From Ananas comosus (lineage: Eukaryota; Streptophyta; Magnoliopsida; Poales; Bromeliaceae): a stretch of 64,000 nucleotides of DNA. This document shows, in pieces, positions 22,180-33,379 of this stretch; the first letter of the stretch is position 1; each line of letters begins with the position of its first letter. Where the stretch lies: contig NC_033638.1 of the NCBI RefSeq assembly GCF_001540865.1, positions 1,023,127 to 1,087,126 of the forward strand. The letters run 5' to 3'. The translations under genes and the position numbers were made by a program. Below the pieces are notes generated by a model, which did no database searches, had not been told where the DNA came from, and saw only the letters and a program-made list of their open reading frames with translations.

Positions 22180-22735
22180 AGGCTCCACTTTTCAAGAGGC
22201 CATTCATCCTACAACTGCTTTAGTTCTCGTACGCTTAGTTCTCTTAATCTCTTGTACATAGCAATACTGCCCAAAATACCATTCCCGAGTTAAGTGATTT
22301 AGTACTATTATATCTCATATATCGTATAACATTCCTCCTCTCTTTAATCTCCAATGACAATGTCCTTGTCAGGCTCAAGCACAGTCACAAGTATCAGACG
22401 ATATGAACTTTGTCTCGTTAACCTTAATCGACTTTACAGGGAGTTGTACTCCAACCATAATAGCCATCAGCCGAGAAGCCACGCTCTACCTATTATATAA
22501 TTCCGACTCAATCCAAACTCATCTCATACTTCCGGCTGGTAATTGACTCTAATATCAACAATAATGCCCAACTTACCAAGGCGTTACCCATCCTAGAATT
22601 ACTCTAGTTGTAACACACTTAGCGTTCTTAATCTCTTGGGCCTAACAACCGTCCAAAATATTATAACCGGATTAAGAGGTTTATTTTCTATTTTATATAA
22701 TACGTAGGAATATTCCGAATATTAAGTGTCACGTC
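22180..22735 (-). mobile_element. Cassandra-type TRIM with 5S-rRNA-like LTRs
   Basis: On the minus strand, a segment at about 22628-22571 aligns along its length with the 3' half of plant 5S rRNA: ...ctaagtgtgttac... then tctaggatgggtaacgcctt. A second, more diverged copy lies at about 22245-22183 (ctaagcgtacgagaac then taggatgaatggcctcttg). Carrying 5S rRNA sequence in both LTRs is the hallmark of Cassandra TRIMs. The first copy is followed (22556-22544) by tgatattagagtc, close to the TGGTATCAGAGC primer-binding site for initiator tRNA-Met. The total of about 550 bp suits Cassandra. It has no coding capacity. Exact ends and target duplication are uncertain. Confidence 0.75.
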
Positions 22736-22926
22736 ATCATCAAATTTTTGCTAATTTTTTTTCTCCACTATTATCGGTTATAAGTTCAAAAACTCAAAAG
22801 ATAAAGAAGTCACAATGAAAAAAAAAACTAAAAAAAACAATGCTACCTGTACATTTAAAAATGAGTGCAAATTTTATATCCCCTTATCTAAGTGTCTACA
22901 GTTAATCTTATTTTCTCAATTTTTTT
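22736..22926. other. Left flank of the Ty1-copia insertion
   Basis: AT-rich DNA ending in the TTTTT (22922-22926) that forms the left target duplication. It may belong to the same host repeat that resumes after 29822. Confidence 0.6.
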
Positions 22927-23479
22927 TGTTAGGATTCGTCTACATTGGGACTTATCTAAAATTTTTCTAATCCATATGGGATAAGAAATAAATATTTATA
23001 ATTATCTGTTATATTCCTAGTCTACACGGGATAAGGAATAAATCTAACAGATAAATCCTAATCTGTTTAAATCTCTATCTATGTGAGATTTAGTTAGAAT
23101 ATGATTAGAATTAATATCTTCCTTGTGGCCTATAAATACATGAGGTATTGACCATATACGATATAAGAAACACAACGAAAAAAATAAGAATCATCTCTCC
23201 ACAAAAATTCTCTCTCTTGGGTTCGCTCTAGGGCACCATCATAAACCCTAGGGATTTGGGCGGTGTGCGGCGATCTACTCTAGTAGTCGGATTGCAACGA
23301 GTAAGAACAACGTGCAACAAATTGAGACAGGATGTTGGCGGATCAACGAGTTCGTAAAATAAGACGAGATCAGATTCTGGTAATCACAACATTAATTCCG
23401 CACCATAAAGAGGTATGTAAAAATCTATGTGATTTTTGCAACGATTGTTTTTTGGGTGTTTAATTACTTTTATCCAACA
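22927..23479 (+). repeat. 5' LTR of the Ty1-copia element
   Basis: 553 bp, TG...CA. A TATA box (ggcctataaataca, about 23128-23140) probably drives the element's transcript. Confidence 0.97.
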
Positions 23480-23480
23480 G

Positions 23481-23493
23481 TGGTATCAGAGCC
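23481..23493 (+). other. Primer-binding site (initiator tRNA-Met)
   Basis: TGGTATCAGAGCC starts two bases after the 5' LTR and is complementary to the 3' end of plant initiator tRNA-Met, the usual copia primer. Confidence 0.95.
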
Positions 23494-24176
23494 TTAAAGT
23501 GCTTGTTTTCGCTCGATGATTCGTTTTTTAACATCGAATATATTTTTAACTTGTTAAAAATATAATAATAATAATGAGTGAAGTTTTTGAGTCGCAATTG
23601 GCAGGCTCAACTCGGTTTTTTGAGTCGCAATTGGCAGGCTCAGCTTGAGCCGCAAGGGCCCAAGCTGTGCACTGGGCAATCGGTGGGCCAGCCGTGTGCA
23701 AGGCTGTGCATAGCCAAGGCCGCTTGCAGGCCTGACGCACTGGGAGGCGGATGGACCGGACCCGCGCCCTAGGCCTGCAGGTTGATTATTATTTAAATAA
23801 AATAAAATAAAAAAAAGGCGTGAAATTTTTTTCTTGTAGGCTGTGCGACTTGAACCGTAACCTAAGCATCAGATCACTATCATGTAACCATTCAAAATCA
23901 ACTTTACTTATGTAAATTCATGCATATTTTTTTTAATATACTTCTTTGATTAAACTGCATAATGTTCATCATTTATTTTGTGACGTGAATTTATTCTTGA
24001 TTAATTTGATATATTATTTTTTATCTGCATTGAATGAGATGATTATTAGTCTTTTTTTCAAAGACGAAATTTTCGATTTGAAGATGCAGTGAGAAATTAT
24101 ATTATCAAATTGAATTGAGAATAAGATTTGGATATTTGTGCTTAATTTAAAATTATATGCATTATTGTAGTGATAA
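23494..24176 (+). other. Copia untranslated leader with tandem repeat
   Basis: Noncoding leader between the primer-binding site and gag. A 35-bp unit containing tttttgagtcgcaattggca is present twice in tandem (about 23583-23612 and 23618-23647). A GC-rich patch follows (about 23640-23780). Confidence 0.75.
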
Positions 24177-25205
24177 ATGACTTCCAAAAATCTTTCCATC
24201 GCGGATTTGTTAAATCAAAATAAGCTTGATGGAGCAAATTATGACATGTGGCATAGAAAAATTCAATATCTCCTTAATGAGAAAGGGATACTTAGCCATT
24301 TAACCAACAGTATGGTTCAACCTGAAGAAGGCACGACGGCTCAGCACCGTCACGATTTACAAGCCTATAACGAGTGACTTGAGAAAGATCGAAGTGCATG
24401 ATATACTATGTTGAGCTGTATGCACGATGATTTGATCAAAGAATTTGAAAATTATGAGACTGCTAAAAATATGTGGGAGTAGCTCAAAGTGAAATATGGG
24501 GGCATGTCGACCACAAGACTTCGTGCCTTGAACCTCAAATTCAATCAATACATGTTGGACCCGAAGCATTCTATGGCAGAGCACTTAAGGGTGATGTCTA
24601 CTATGATAAGAGAACTTAAAGCAGCCGGTTGCGAGCTCACTGACGAACAACAGGTTCAATCAGTTATAAGGTCCTTACCAGATTCATCTTAGGATCAAAT
24701 CAAGATTATGCTGACTCATAATGAAGGTATTAAGACCTTCAACGATATATCTCGACATCTTGAGTTGGAAGCGGAGCGCAGAGAGGCGAACCGTGCCAAT
24801 GCACTCGTTGCCCACGGTGGACAGCGCAGAGGCAAGTGGCCTAAGCACAAGCGCCGAAATGGAGAAAATAAATATGCAAAGACTGGAAACCGCGCACCAA
24901 ATGAGGGTGGAATTAAGAAGCGCCGCAAAGGCAGGCGCGGAAAGAAAAATTTAAATAAAGTGAAATGCTATAACTGTGGAAATATGGGACACTTCGCTCG
25001 TGATTGCACTGAGCCGAAGAAGGTAAATCCCAATCCTGACTCTCTTATTTATGTATGCTCGCACGTTTTTGTTGCTCACGCTCTCTCTGATTGGATTGTA
25101 GACACAGGAGCAACAAAGCATGTAACGAGAGATCGAGCAGGATATGTGGATTATCGTCGGGTGTCTGCTAGCAGCCATTATGTCATGATGGGGAAACGAC
25201 ACTGA
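24177..25205 (+). pseudogene. Copia gag-protease region, interrupted
   Basis: The frame starts at ATG 24177 with a gag N-terminus (KLDGANYDMWHRKIQYLL is typical of copia gag). It continues in the same frame across stops at 24375-24377 (TGA), 24480-24482 (TAG) and 24690-24692 (TAG). Near 24962-25003 is a CX2CX4HX4C zinc knuckle (CYNCGNMGHFARDC), preceded by a basic stretch. The retropepsin active site DTGA lies near 25100 within WIVDTGATKHVT. The frame stops at 25203-25205, then the integrase continues in another frame. Gag would form virus-like particles and the protease would cut the polyprotein; neither can be made intact here. Confidence 0.9.
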
Positions 25206-25301
25206 GGAAGAAATCCTTGGAATTGACACATACCAACTTAGATTGCGCAATGGTCGTTATTTGATATTACATGATGTGCTGTATGCACCGAACATCTGAT
25301 G

Positions 25302-26790
25302 TAATCTACTGTCAGTTTTAACATTACTTAGATTAGGTTTTTCTTTTCAATTTACAGATATTCAGTTAGCTATTTATTTGGGCAAGGACTTTTATGGTAA
25401 TGGTTGTTTAAAGAATAATTTTTTTGTCTTAGATTTGGACTTGGATTTTATTAATAATAATAATAATTCTGCTTTATTAGTTTCTTCTGATATTGTGTCT
25501 GATTCTATCAAATGGCATGCGAGATTATGTCACATTGGACAAGAAAGAATGGCTCGACTAGCTAGAGAAGGCCTGTTGGGGTCACTCGCTAAGCTTAGCC
25601 TACCTCTTTGTGAACCATGTTTAGCAGGAAAAGCCTGCAGAAAGCCTTTTGGTAAGGCACGTAGAGCAACTCATCCATTGGAACTAGTTCATTCAGACAT
25701 ATGCGGACCTATGAATGTGAGAGCACGTCATGGCGCATACTATTTCCTCACTTTCATTGATGACTACTCCCGTTATAGTTCGGTATATCTGTTGTCCCAC
25801 CGTTCAGAAGCTTTAGATTATTTTAAACGCTTCTTAGTGGAGGTTGAGAACCAAACAAAAAGAACTTTAAAAGTTCTACGTACTGATAGAGGACGAGAGT
25901 ATTTGTCAGACCAGTTCAGGAAACTATGTGAGGAAAAGGGAATACGCAGACAGTTAACTATTTCCGGTACTCAGCAACAAAATGGTGTTGCAGAGAGGAG
26001 GAATAGGACTCTTTTGGAAATGGTTAGGTCTATGATGGTGCAAGCCAACCTCCCAATTAATTTTTGGGGTGATGCGTTGTTGACTGCTGCCTATATACTT
26101 AACCGAGTGCCCTCTAAGTCAGTTCCTTCAACTCCCTATGAGCTATGGCATGGTATAAAGCCAAATTTGGAAGGCTTACGACCATGGGGATCGGCAGGAT
26201 ATGTGCATAATACTTTTCATAAATATGGAAAGTTAGGCCCTATAGCAAATAAACAAATTTTTATTAGATATTCCAATTGCTCGAAAGGCTATGTGATGTA
26301 TGGCAAGCATCCTGATGGAGGAATGACTGAGATAGAGTCGCGCGATGTGGATTTTCTTGAGAATGATTTTCTAGACATTGGTGAGATTAAAAAGGACCTT
26401 GCACTATACCAGTTGCAAGAACCTAAAGGAAATGTTCCATTGTTAGGCGAGAATGAGGCACTGAGGCCATATGAAGAAATAGCCCAAAATAGTGGGAGTG
26501 ATCCTATGGTCAGTGGGAGTGTGCCGATTGACTATGGCTCACAAAGTCCATCATTACGAAGAAGTAAACGTGGAGGTGTTCCCCATCGTCGATTTGAGAT
26601 TGAAGGGGAATCGTTCATGTGTGCTTCTACGGATCTTGATGAGCCGGCTTCTTATGCTGAAGCTTTGAATTCACCAGTTTGTGATAAATGGCTAGCTGCT
26701 ATGGAGGATGAGATGAGTTCTATGGCTAAGAATAATGTGTGGGAGTTAGTTGATCTTCCGTCTGGACGCAAAACTATTGAAAATAAATGA
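25302..26790 (+). pseudogene. Copia integrase region
   Basis: Open from just after a TGA near 25299 to a TGA at 26788-26790. It holds the GAG-pre-integrase zinc-binding region (H and H in [14 protein letters not shown] and C in LCEPC), then the catalytic core with D (HSDICGP), D ([10 protein letters not shown]) and E ([11 protein letters not shown]), the DD35E set. The C-terminal part leads to the start of the RT domain ([20 protein letters not shown]). The key residues are all present, so only stops and frame changes inactivate this section. Confidence 0.93.
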
Positions 26791-27723
26791 ATTTTTAAAA
26801 TAAAACGTAAGGCGGATGGATCAATTGACAAATATAAGGCTCGATTAGTGGCGAAAGGATACACCCAAAAGGAGGGAGTAGACTATGAAGAGACATTCTC
26901 CCCAGTGGTGAGGTTTGTCTCAATTCGCCTGATTTTGGCTATCATCGCACATTTAGATTTGGAACTGTTCCAAATAAATGTGAAGACTGCATTTCTCAAT
27001 GGAGAACTAGACGAGGAGATTTATATGAATCAACCTCCTGGTTTTATAGCCGAAGGACAAGAGCGCAAAGTGTGCAGCTTAAAACGTTCCATTTACGGCT
27101 TGAAACAATCGTCTAGGCAATGGTATCAACGATTTCATAGAGCGATTATTTCTATAGGCTTTGTGATGATCGAAGAAGATCATTGCGTGTACATTAAAAG
27201 GGAAGAAAAAAGTTTTCTTAACCTTTCACTATATGTAGACGATATCTTGTTGGCCGGAAATAATACGGAGTTAATAATCACCACACAGGAGTGGTTGTCC
27301 TCTACTTTTGAGATGAAGGACATGGGACAAGCGGATTATGTATTGGGAGTCAAGATCCATAGGGATCGATCTCGAAAATTCTTAAGTTTGTCTCAAGAGA
27401 CTTATATCAAAAGAATTTTGGAACGATTCCGAATGCATAATTCGAAACCTATTGACACTCCAACGGAAAATGGTCATTATCTTAGCCTTGAACAGTGCCC
27501 TAAATCAAAAGAAGACAGAAAGCAGATGGAAAAAGTCCCATATGCGAGTGCAGTTGGCAGCTTGATGTATGCAATGATGTGTACTCGGCCGGACATATGT
27601 TTTGCTGTTGGCATGGTTAGTCGATATCAGAGTAATCCTGGTGCAGCACATTGGCAAGCAGTTAAAAGGATTTTCAGATATCTGCGTGGTACTACGAACC
27701 TTGCTCTATGCTATTATGGATGA
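26791..27723 (+). pseudogene. Copia reverse transcriptase
   Basis: Same frame as the integrase, separated by one TGA. Typical copia RT blocks are seen: RLVAKGYTQKEGVDYEETFSPV, KTAFLNGELDEEIYM, QPPGF, YGLKQS and the YVDD catalytic box. The first catalytic aspartate, normally in the DVKTAFLNG motif, reads NVKTAFLNG here, an additional loss-of-function change. A TGA at 27721-27723 ends the frame. Confidence 0.95.
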
Positions 27724-28205
27724 GAGCTTAGATTGATGGGATACACCGATGCTGATGGATCCACAGATAAAGATGAACGCAAATCTATCTCAGGATATGC
27801 GTTTATACTTGGAGGAGGTGCTATTTCATGGTGTAGCAAGAAACAACCATGTGTTTCCTTATCGACTTGGAATCGGAGTACATTGCATGTACAGCAGCAG
27901 TACAATAGGCTGCTTGGCTAAGGAGATTTATGATAAATTTGAGTATAACAGCACGTACAGATGATGCTGTTATTATCTATTGTGACAACAAAGCAGCGAT
28001 AGCTTATGCGAAGGATCCAAAGTATCATGGAAGATCTAAACACATTGAGACCAGATATCACTTCATAAGAGATATAATTGCACAGGGACAGATTGTAATT
28101 AAATTTGCATCTACTGATGATATGATAGCAGATCTTTTTACCAAACCCCTTGTTAGAAATGTTTTTCATAAGCATGTTAGAGGATTGGGTTTGTGTAGGA
28201 CTTGA
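27724..28205 (+). pseudogene. Copia RNase H region
   Basis: It begins in the RT frame with [20 protein letters not shown] (the first catalytic Asp is present). It shifts frame near 27900 and finishes in another frame through YCDNKAAIAYAKDP, KHIETRYHFIRD and the C-terminal DLFTKPL motif, ending at TGA 28203-28205. The family is unmistakable; the frameshift makes it non-functional. Confidence 0.93.
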
Positions 28206-29258
28206 CTTTTATCTTGTATTAATAATTTTGCTAATAAATTTTTTTGAATTTTTTTTTCATTTATATACATGTTTATTAAATTTTAAATTAGTGCACAATA
28301 TCCTTGTGAGAATGAATGTCACCAGCCCCTTGATCAGCCCTCTCACACGGGTGATCGCCCTGTCGCTAGGAGAGCGAGCAGAATGAGACAAATAAGATCA
28401 CATAAATGCAGTTAGTAATGCAGGTGATCCACTTTGCGCTATAAGAGCTGGCGAGTGTTTAAATCTTGAATGTCGCCTTAGATGAGCTAAGATGAGACTG
28501 TACGAAGTCGACAGTAAAGATGGTCCACGACTCTACTCGGCCTGTATGAAGCCGAATGTAAAGAAGACACCATGTGGGTGACTGTCTTGAGGTTTGTTGT
28601 CTTGAGTTACAACAAAACCGACATTCGTATGGTGTTTTTGAGCGTGACATGTCCTTAGAGGTAGCTCCACCATAGCATACGTTCATACCGTATGTGCAAG
28701 ATCGATCACTATGTTTTAGAGAGTGACGAAATTGATTCCCATTTCGTCGCTGTGTGAGTTTTGCGTACCCTTTGGAACTTAGAACCATGTTATGAAGTGG
28801 ATACTTGGTGATGCTACTTTAGCATGATATCCAAGGACCATGATTGATTCGGTCCAGCAGAACATGTCTAGGAAAGCAGTCAAGTTGAAATGGATTGACA
28901 TGAGGCATCTAAGGAAAAATCATTTGATAATACACCTATGATTTGTTACTCATTGCCCAGACGATTATGTTGATATTCGTTGTCAATATAATCATGAGAA
29001 CAAATACATTAATGAGAGAGATCTAGTTTGCTCTATGGGATCAGAGATGCTATGATCTGGTGTAGTTCAATGATTTGGGGTATAGACGAGATTTGGAGTT
29101 GTAGTGTTATGTTAGTTCGGATGGTGGCTTAATATAACACTCCTTACTTATGATTCTTCTCGTTATTGATCGCACCAACCATTTCCCGTATGAAGAGCAG
29201 AACAAGATGAGAATATATTAGGGATGAGAAAGTATGAATAAGTACCAAGTGTGTACGA
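28206..29258 (+). other. Long noncoding 3' region of the copia element
   Basis: About 1.05 kb between RNase H and the polypurine tract. It has a 109-codon open frame on the opposite strand (28459-28788) without recognisable motifs. The region contains repeated-looking phrases such as tgtacgaagtcgac/cctgtatgaagccgaatgtaaaga. It may hold packaging or regulatory signals; the antisense frame may be chance. Confidence 0.6.
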
Positions 29259-29266
29259 GTGGGAGA
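29259..29266 (+). other. Polypurine tract of the copia element
   Basis: The purine-rich gtgggaga directly precedes the 3' LTR and would prime plus-strand DNA synthesis. Confidence 0.85.
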
Positions 29267-29817
29267 TGTTAGGATTCGTCCACATTGGGACTTATCTAAA
29301 ATATTTCTAATCCATATGGGATAAGAAATAAATATTTATAATTATCTGTTATATTCCTAGTCCACTTGGGATAAGGAATAAATCTAACAGATAAATCCTA
29401 ATCTGTTTAAATCTCTATCTATGTGAGATTTAGTTAGAATATGATTAGGATTAATATCTTCCTTATGGCCTATAAATACATGAGGTATTGACCATATACG
29501 ACATAAGAAAGACAACGAAAAAAAAGGAATCATCTCTCAACAAAAAATTCTCTCTTGGGTTCGCTCTAGGGCACCATCATAAACCCTAGGGATTTGGGTG
29601 GTGTGCGGCGATCGACTCTAGTAGCCGGATTGCAACGAGTAAGAACAACGTGCAACAAATTGAGACAGGACGTTGGCGGATCAACGAGTTCGTAAAACAA
29701 GACGAGATCAGATCCTGATAATCACAACATTAATTCCGCACCATAAAGAGGTATGTAAAAATCTATGTGATTTTTGCGACGATTGTTTTTTAGGTATTTA
29801 ATTAATTTTATCCAACA
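29267..29817 (+). repeat. 3' LTR of the Ty1-copia element
   Basis: 551 bp, TG...CA, with TATA box tataaataca at about 29471-29480. It differs from the 5' LTR by about two dozen substitutions and small indels. Confidence 0.97.
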
Positions 29818-29822
29818 TTTTT

Positions 29823-30302
29823 AATATTAAAAATTCTAAGGGCTTCGAATCCTAGGATGAGGGGGTGTAAGATCTACAACTCTTTTTTGAGTATATAGAT
29901 AGCATTTTTTTTATTAAAAAATATTAAAGTTTAAGGACTCAATAGATTAAAAAAACTCTAGGGACTCAATTGAAAAGAATGGAAGATGGTTGATGAACCA
30001 GTCAATAAAAGAAAGTTTAGCTATTGCTCTCCCTGTTCCTTCTTATTTAGCTTCTTTTATTCTTCTTATACTTTTCTGCTCCTATAAATATAATTTATTA
30101 TTCTTATGATTTTATTTTTATTCTTTTTTATCTTTATTTTTTACTACAACAATTGTTGCTTATTCTTCAACCTTTTCTCCTTTTATTCTTTAGTTGTTCG
30201 TTTATTTTTCTTATATCTTTGCTATTTCTTCTTTATTCAGCTTTTTTTATTTATTTACTTTTATAGAATTAATCCGCCGCAACGCACTGGTGCCTTCACT
30301 AG
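29823..30302 (+). mobile_element. Helitron-like 3' terminal segment
   Basis: The right end reads ccgccgcaacgcactggtgc then cttCACTAG followed by T (CTAG at 30299-30302). Plant Helitron 3' ends commonly have a CCGC...GCAACGCGCGGG hairpin region followed by CTAG|T, and this is a slightly mutated version. The upstream part is T-rich and noncoding. The left end was not found; the Ty1-copia element may have inserted into this Helitron. Confidence 0.6.
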
Positions 30303-30970
30303 TTTTGAAATAATTGTTGATCATGTTCAACTAGTTTGCTTAAGATAAAGGGCTTAGAGTTAATTGCACCATTGATCCCGATCCTCTATAAGAATTTTTT
30401 TGTTGGTCCCCAACCTTATATTTTTTTTTTATCAAAATAGTTGAACATGAATACTAAATCCTAAACCCTAAACCCTAAACTTTATATTTTATTTATCAAA
30501 ATCCTTAACCTTGACAATTAATTGCACCAGTAGTCCCTAGTCTTTACTCTTTTTTGTCATTTTGGTCCTTAATATCTTTTCCTATCTAGGTGCATATTGC
30601 GCTAAGCCTGGTCTCACCACCCTTAATTTCATCCTCAATGCTAACAACCATATCGCCATATCGACCTTACACATGATGCCTATTGCCTTTTTTAGAGCAT
30701 TCAACCTCCTCGGCATCACTTTGTTAGAGTTGACGTGGCTTATTCTGTTGAGATTAATCAAAATTTGAATGATTGTGTTCTTACTAAAGCATATTATGAA
30801 AGTTGGGGAGTTAATAGCCAAAAGAAAGTTACAAATGAAAGTGAAAACAATGGACAAAAGTTAGAAACTAACGGATAGAGATGCGAATAGATCCCGATTA
30901 GTAGAGCCTCCACTTGGATCTACGCCGAATAGGGCTGTAAGTGGAGAATAGTAAATGGATTTGGGGCAGT
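30303..30970. other. Spacer with short telomere-like repeat
   Basis: It contains CCTAAACCCTAAACCCTAAA at about 30460-30479, just under three telomere-type units. The phrase ttaattgcacca is repeated (30362 and 30519), suggesting a decayed repeat between. Minus-strand and plus-strand frames at 30562-30857 overlap each other and show no known motif. Confidence 0.6.
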
Positions 30971-31938
30971 AAACGTGTCACACCCCGGATTATCACGTTT
31001 TTCCGAGCACGCCAACAGACCCGCCGTATACATAGGAATTTTTCGTATATAGGAAGCGATAGCTGTACCTGTAAGCACGTCAAAGCTACAACCAAATGTA
31101 TAGAACTGCTAGAACTAAAACATATATAAAACTTAAAGGATTCACTGTACATACAAAAGTCCACTATAACACCTCGCTCCAGTGAGTACTCAAAACACAC
31201 AGTATGTACATGAAAACCACCCACTACCTCTGACGGGTGCTCTGCTAGCACGCCGACCACGGGTGAGAAGGATCTAGCTCGTGACTCCCTTACTACGGTG
31301 AGAATCAGCAACAGCAGCAGCCGCAAACGAAAGCTCTACAAAAAGGTGTCAACAACTGGGTGTGAAAACTACTGCAAAATAGAGTAATCCTTAGTGGGTA
31401 CCGCCACCGACCTCAACGGCTGACCCACTAAGTCTACAGTAATATGTACGAAGTATAGTAAGGAAAGCTGAAAAGAACTCTATAGCTACATGCCACTATA
31501 TTATTACTAACCAACACAGACTATTTGTAGATATAAAAATGCATCACTAGCTACCACTGACTCAATCTCTACGGGCTGCCCAAACGGACCCACCCTGCCT
31601 ATAACCAAGCTACACCGTACACCACCCACGACCAAGAACTGTCCAAACAGAAACGGTGCGACCTCATCGCAAAAAAAGTCTCACTCCGGAGTGACATTCG
31701 TGGGCGCGACCCAATCGAGTATGCAAGCGTGTCTCTGTCAAGCTCCAGTAGGCTCTCACAGCCTATAGTCAATGCAAATGGGTCCAACTGGTCTAACAAC
31801 CAAAGGTCACATGCCCTTGGCACAATCTGATGCAAATCTGGGTCCACCGTCAACTACGACAGCATCCGATAATACGGAACAGTCTACACACTACTGTAAA
31901 ACGAGCTCGACCCCTCAGCACGAGCGTAAACTCACCCT

Positions 31939-32165
31939 ACACTAATCTGGGTATCCAATACGCACTAATACTAGGGATACAAAAGAACAACAGCTCCTGA
32001 AGCTATCTGAGTATCCAATACAAAAGAACAATAGCTCTTGAAGCTATCTGACTATCCAATACGCACTAACAGCGGGGATACAAAAGAACAACAGCTCCTG
32101 AAGCTATCTGAGTATCCAATACGCACCAACAGCGGGGATACAAAAGAACAACAGCTCCCGAAACT
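31939..32165. repeat. About 60-bp minisatellite inside the solo LTR
   Basis: A unit containing tatctgagtatccaatacgc and ggggatacaaaagaacaaca is repeated about four times, one copy shortened. Absence of an equally clear array in related LTRs suggests local expansion. Confidence 0.9.
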
Positions 32166-32395
32166 AAATCTAGTAACTTTCAGAAAATAATGGTGTAGGT
32201 TTAACGAGTTTTCTCCTAAGTCAAATCCCAGTTCAACATGTATACATCATCTAAAATCACTAATTAATGCTCCAAAATTCGGATGTCAATAAAGCATGCA
32301 AATCCACGAATTTGAGCCACTAACCATGATGAACAAAGCCAAGAATACATGCTGGTAATGCTATGACTTAGATGGAAATCCGACGATTTCGGTAA

Positions 32396-33022
32396 GGCTA
32401 AATTACAGAAAATCCCCCTGTCAAAACCCGAATTTTCACTTTCCCCCCCTGTCATTTAAAAACCTGCACTTTGCCCCCTTGTAAAATAAAAATGTGCACT
32501 TCATCCCCTACCGTTAGGGTTCCGTTATAAAATATTTTTTTATGCCAAAAATACCCCTTCGCCCTCTTCCCTGTTGCTTCGCCTCCCTCTAGCTCGCCGC
32601 CTCGCCACCTCGCCTTCCTCCACTACCTCACCCTCACCCACATCCCCTTCGCCCTCCTCCGCCGCCTCGCCTTCGCCCTCGTTGCCTTTGCCTACCTCTC
32701 CATCAACGCCCACCTCGATTCCCTCCCTACTATCGCCGAAATTGAGGGGCGGCGAGGGTGCAGGAGGAGAAGGGGAGCAGGTGGAGAAGAAACTGAAGAG
32801 AAATCCCGGCTGATCGATGTGTGAATCGCAACCGATCGAGGCGGCGGTTGAGGAAGATGATGGAGGAGACGAAAATGGTAAGGGAAAAAATGCTCATTTT
32901 ACACACCGTACCCCCTCTGTGAATATTTTTCATTTTAAAGGGGGCAAAGTATAGGTTTTTAAATGACAGGGGGGGGAAGTGAAAAATCGGATTTTAACAG
33001 GGGGATTTTATATAATTTATCC
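32396..33022. mobile_element. Mutator-type element (627 bp) with perfect 9-bp TSD
   Basis: It is flanked by TTTCGGTAA at 32387-32395 and 33023-33031. The ends ggctaaattacag and, complemented, ggataaattatat open TIRs of about 90 bp that share aaaatccccctgt, cacttyccccccc and ctgtcatttaaaaacct. The centre (about 32570-32860) is GC-rich and unlike the TIRs. One plus-strand frame reads HYLTLTHIPFALLRRLAFAL and AYLSINAHLDSLPTIAEI, which looks like a real protein fragment, so this could be a Pack-MULE that captured host sequence. The donor gene is not identified. Confidence 0.85.
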
Positions 33023-33379
33023 TTTCGGTAAACATTAATCCACCTTGAGCGCTCGTCCAACATCGGTTAGAAGTCGATAGGAGGATCCTCGCACTAGCTC
33101 AACCTCGAGCGGCTCAACCGAGACCGGCCACCGCACACGAACAATCATCCAAGACGACGAAAAGGAAGCTTACCTCGTACCTCCAACGGCTCCACCGGGA
33201 CCACCCACGCGGTCGAACGACCCTCCTACGATCAACTCCAACTAACTAGGGAGAGGGAAGAAAAAGAGAAGCTAACAGCCTCATCCAACCTTTCTATGCA
33301 TATAAATAGGTTGAGGGTCGGTTGGAATGAACGACACCTTCAAAAGGACCAAACTGCCCGTCACCAACTCACTTTTCCA

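Larger units (their letters stand above)
22927..29817 (+). mobile_element. Full-length Ty1-copia LTR retrotransposon, coding-defective
   Basis: 6,891 bp bounded by LTRs starting TGTTAGG and ending CCAACA, flanked by TTTTT on both sides (22922-22926 and 29818-29822). Domain order GAG - protease - integrase - reverse transcriptase - RNase H defines Ty1-copia. The coding region has several in-frame stops and at least two frameshifts, so it cannot move on its own. The two LTRs differ at roughly 4% of positions by eye, so the insertion is fairly recent compared with the other elements here. About 1.06 kb lies between RNase H and the 3' LTR, unusually long for a simple copia element. Confidence 0.97.
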
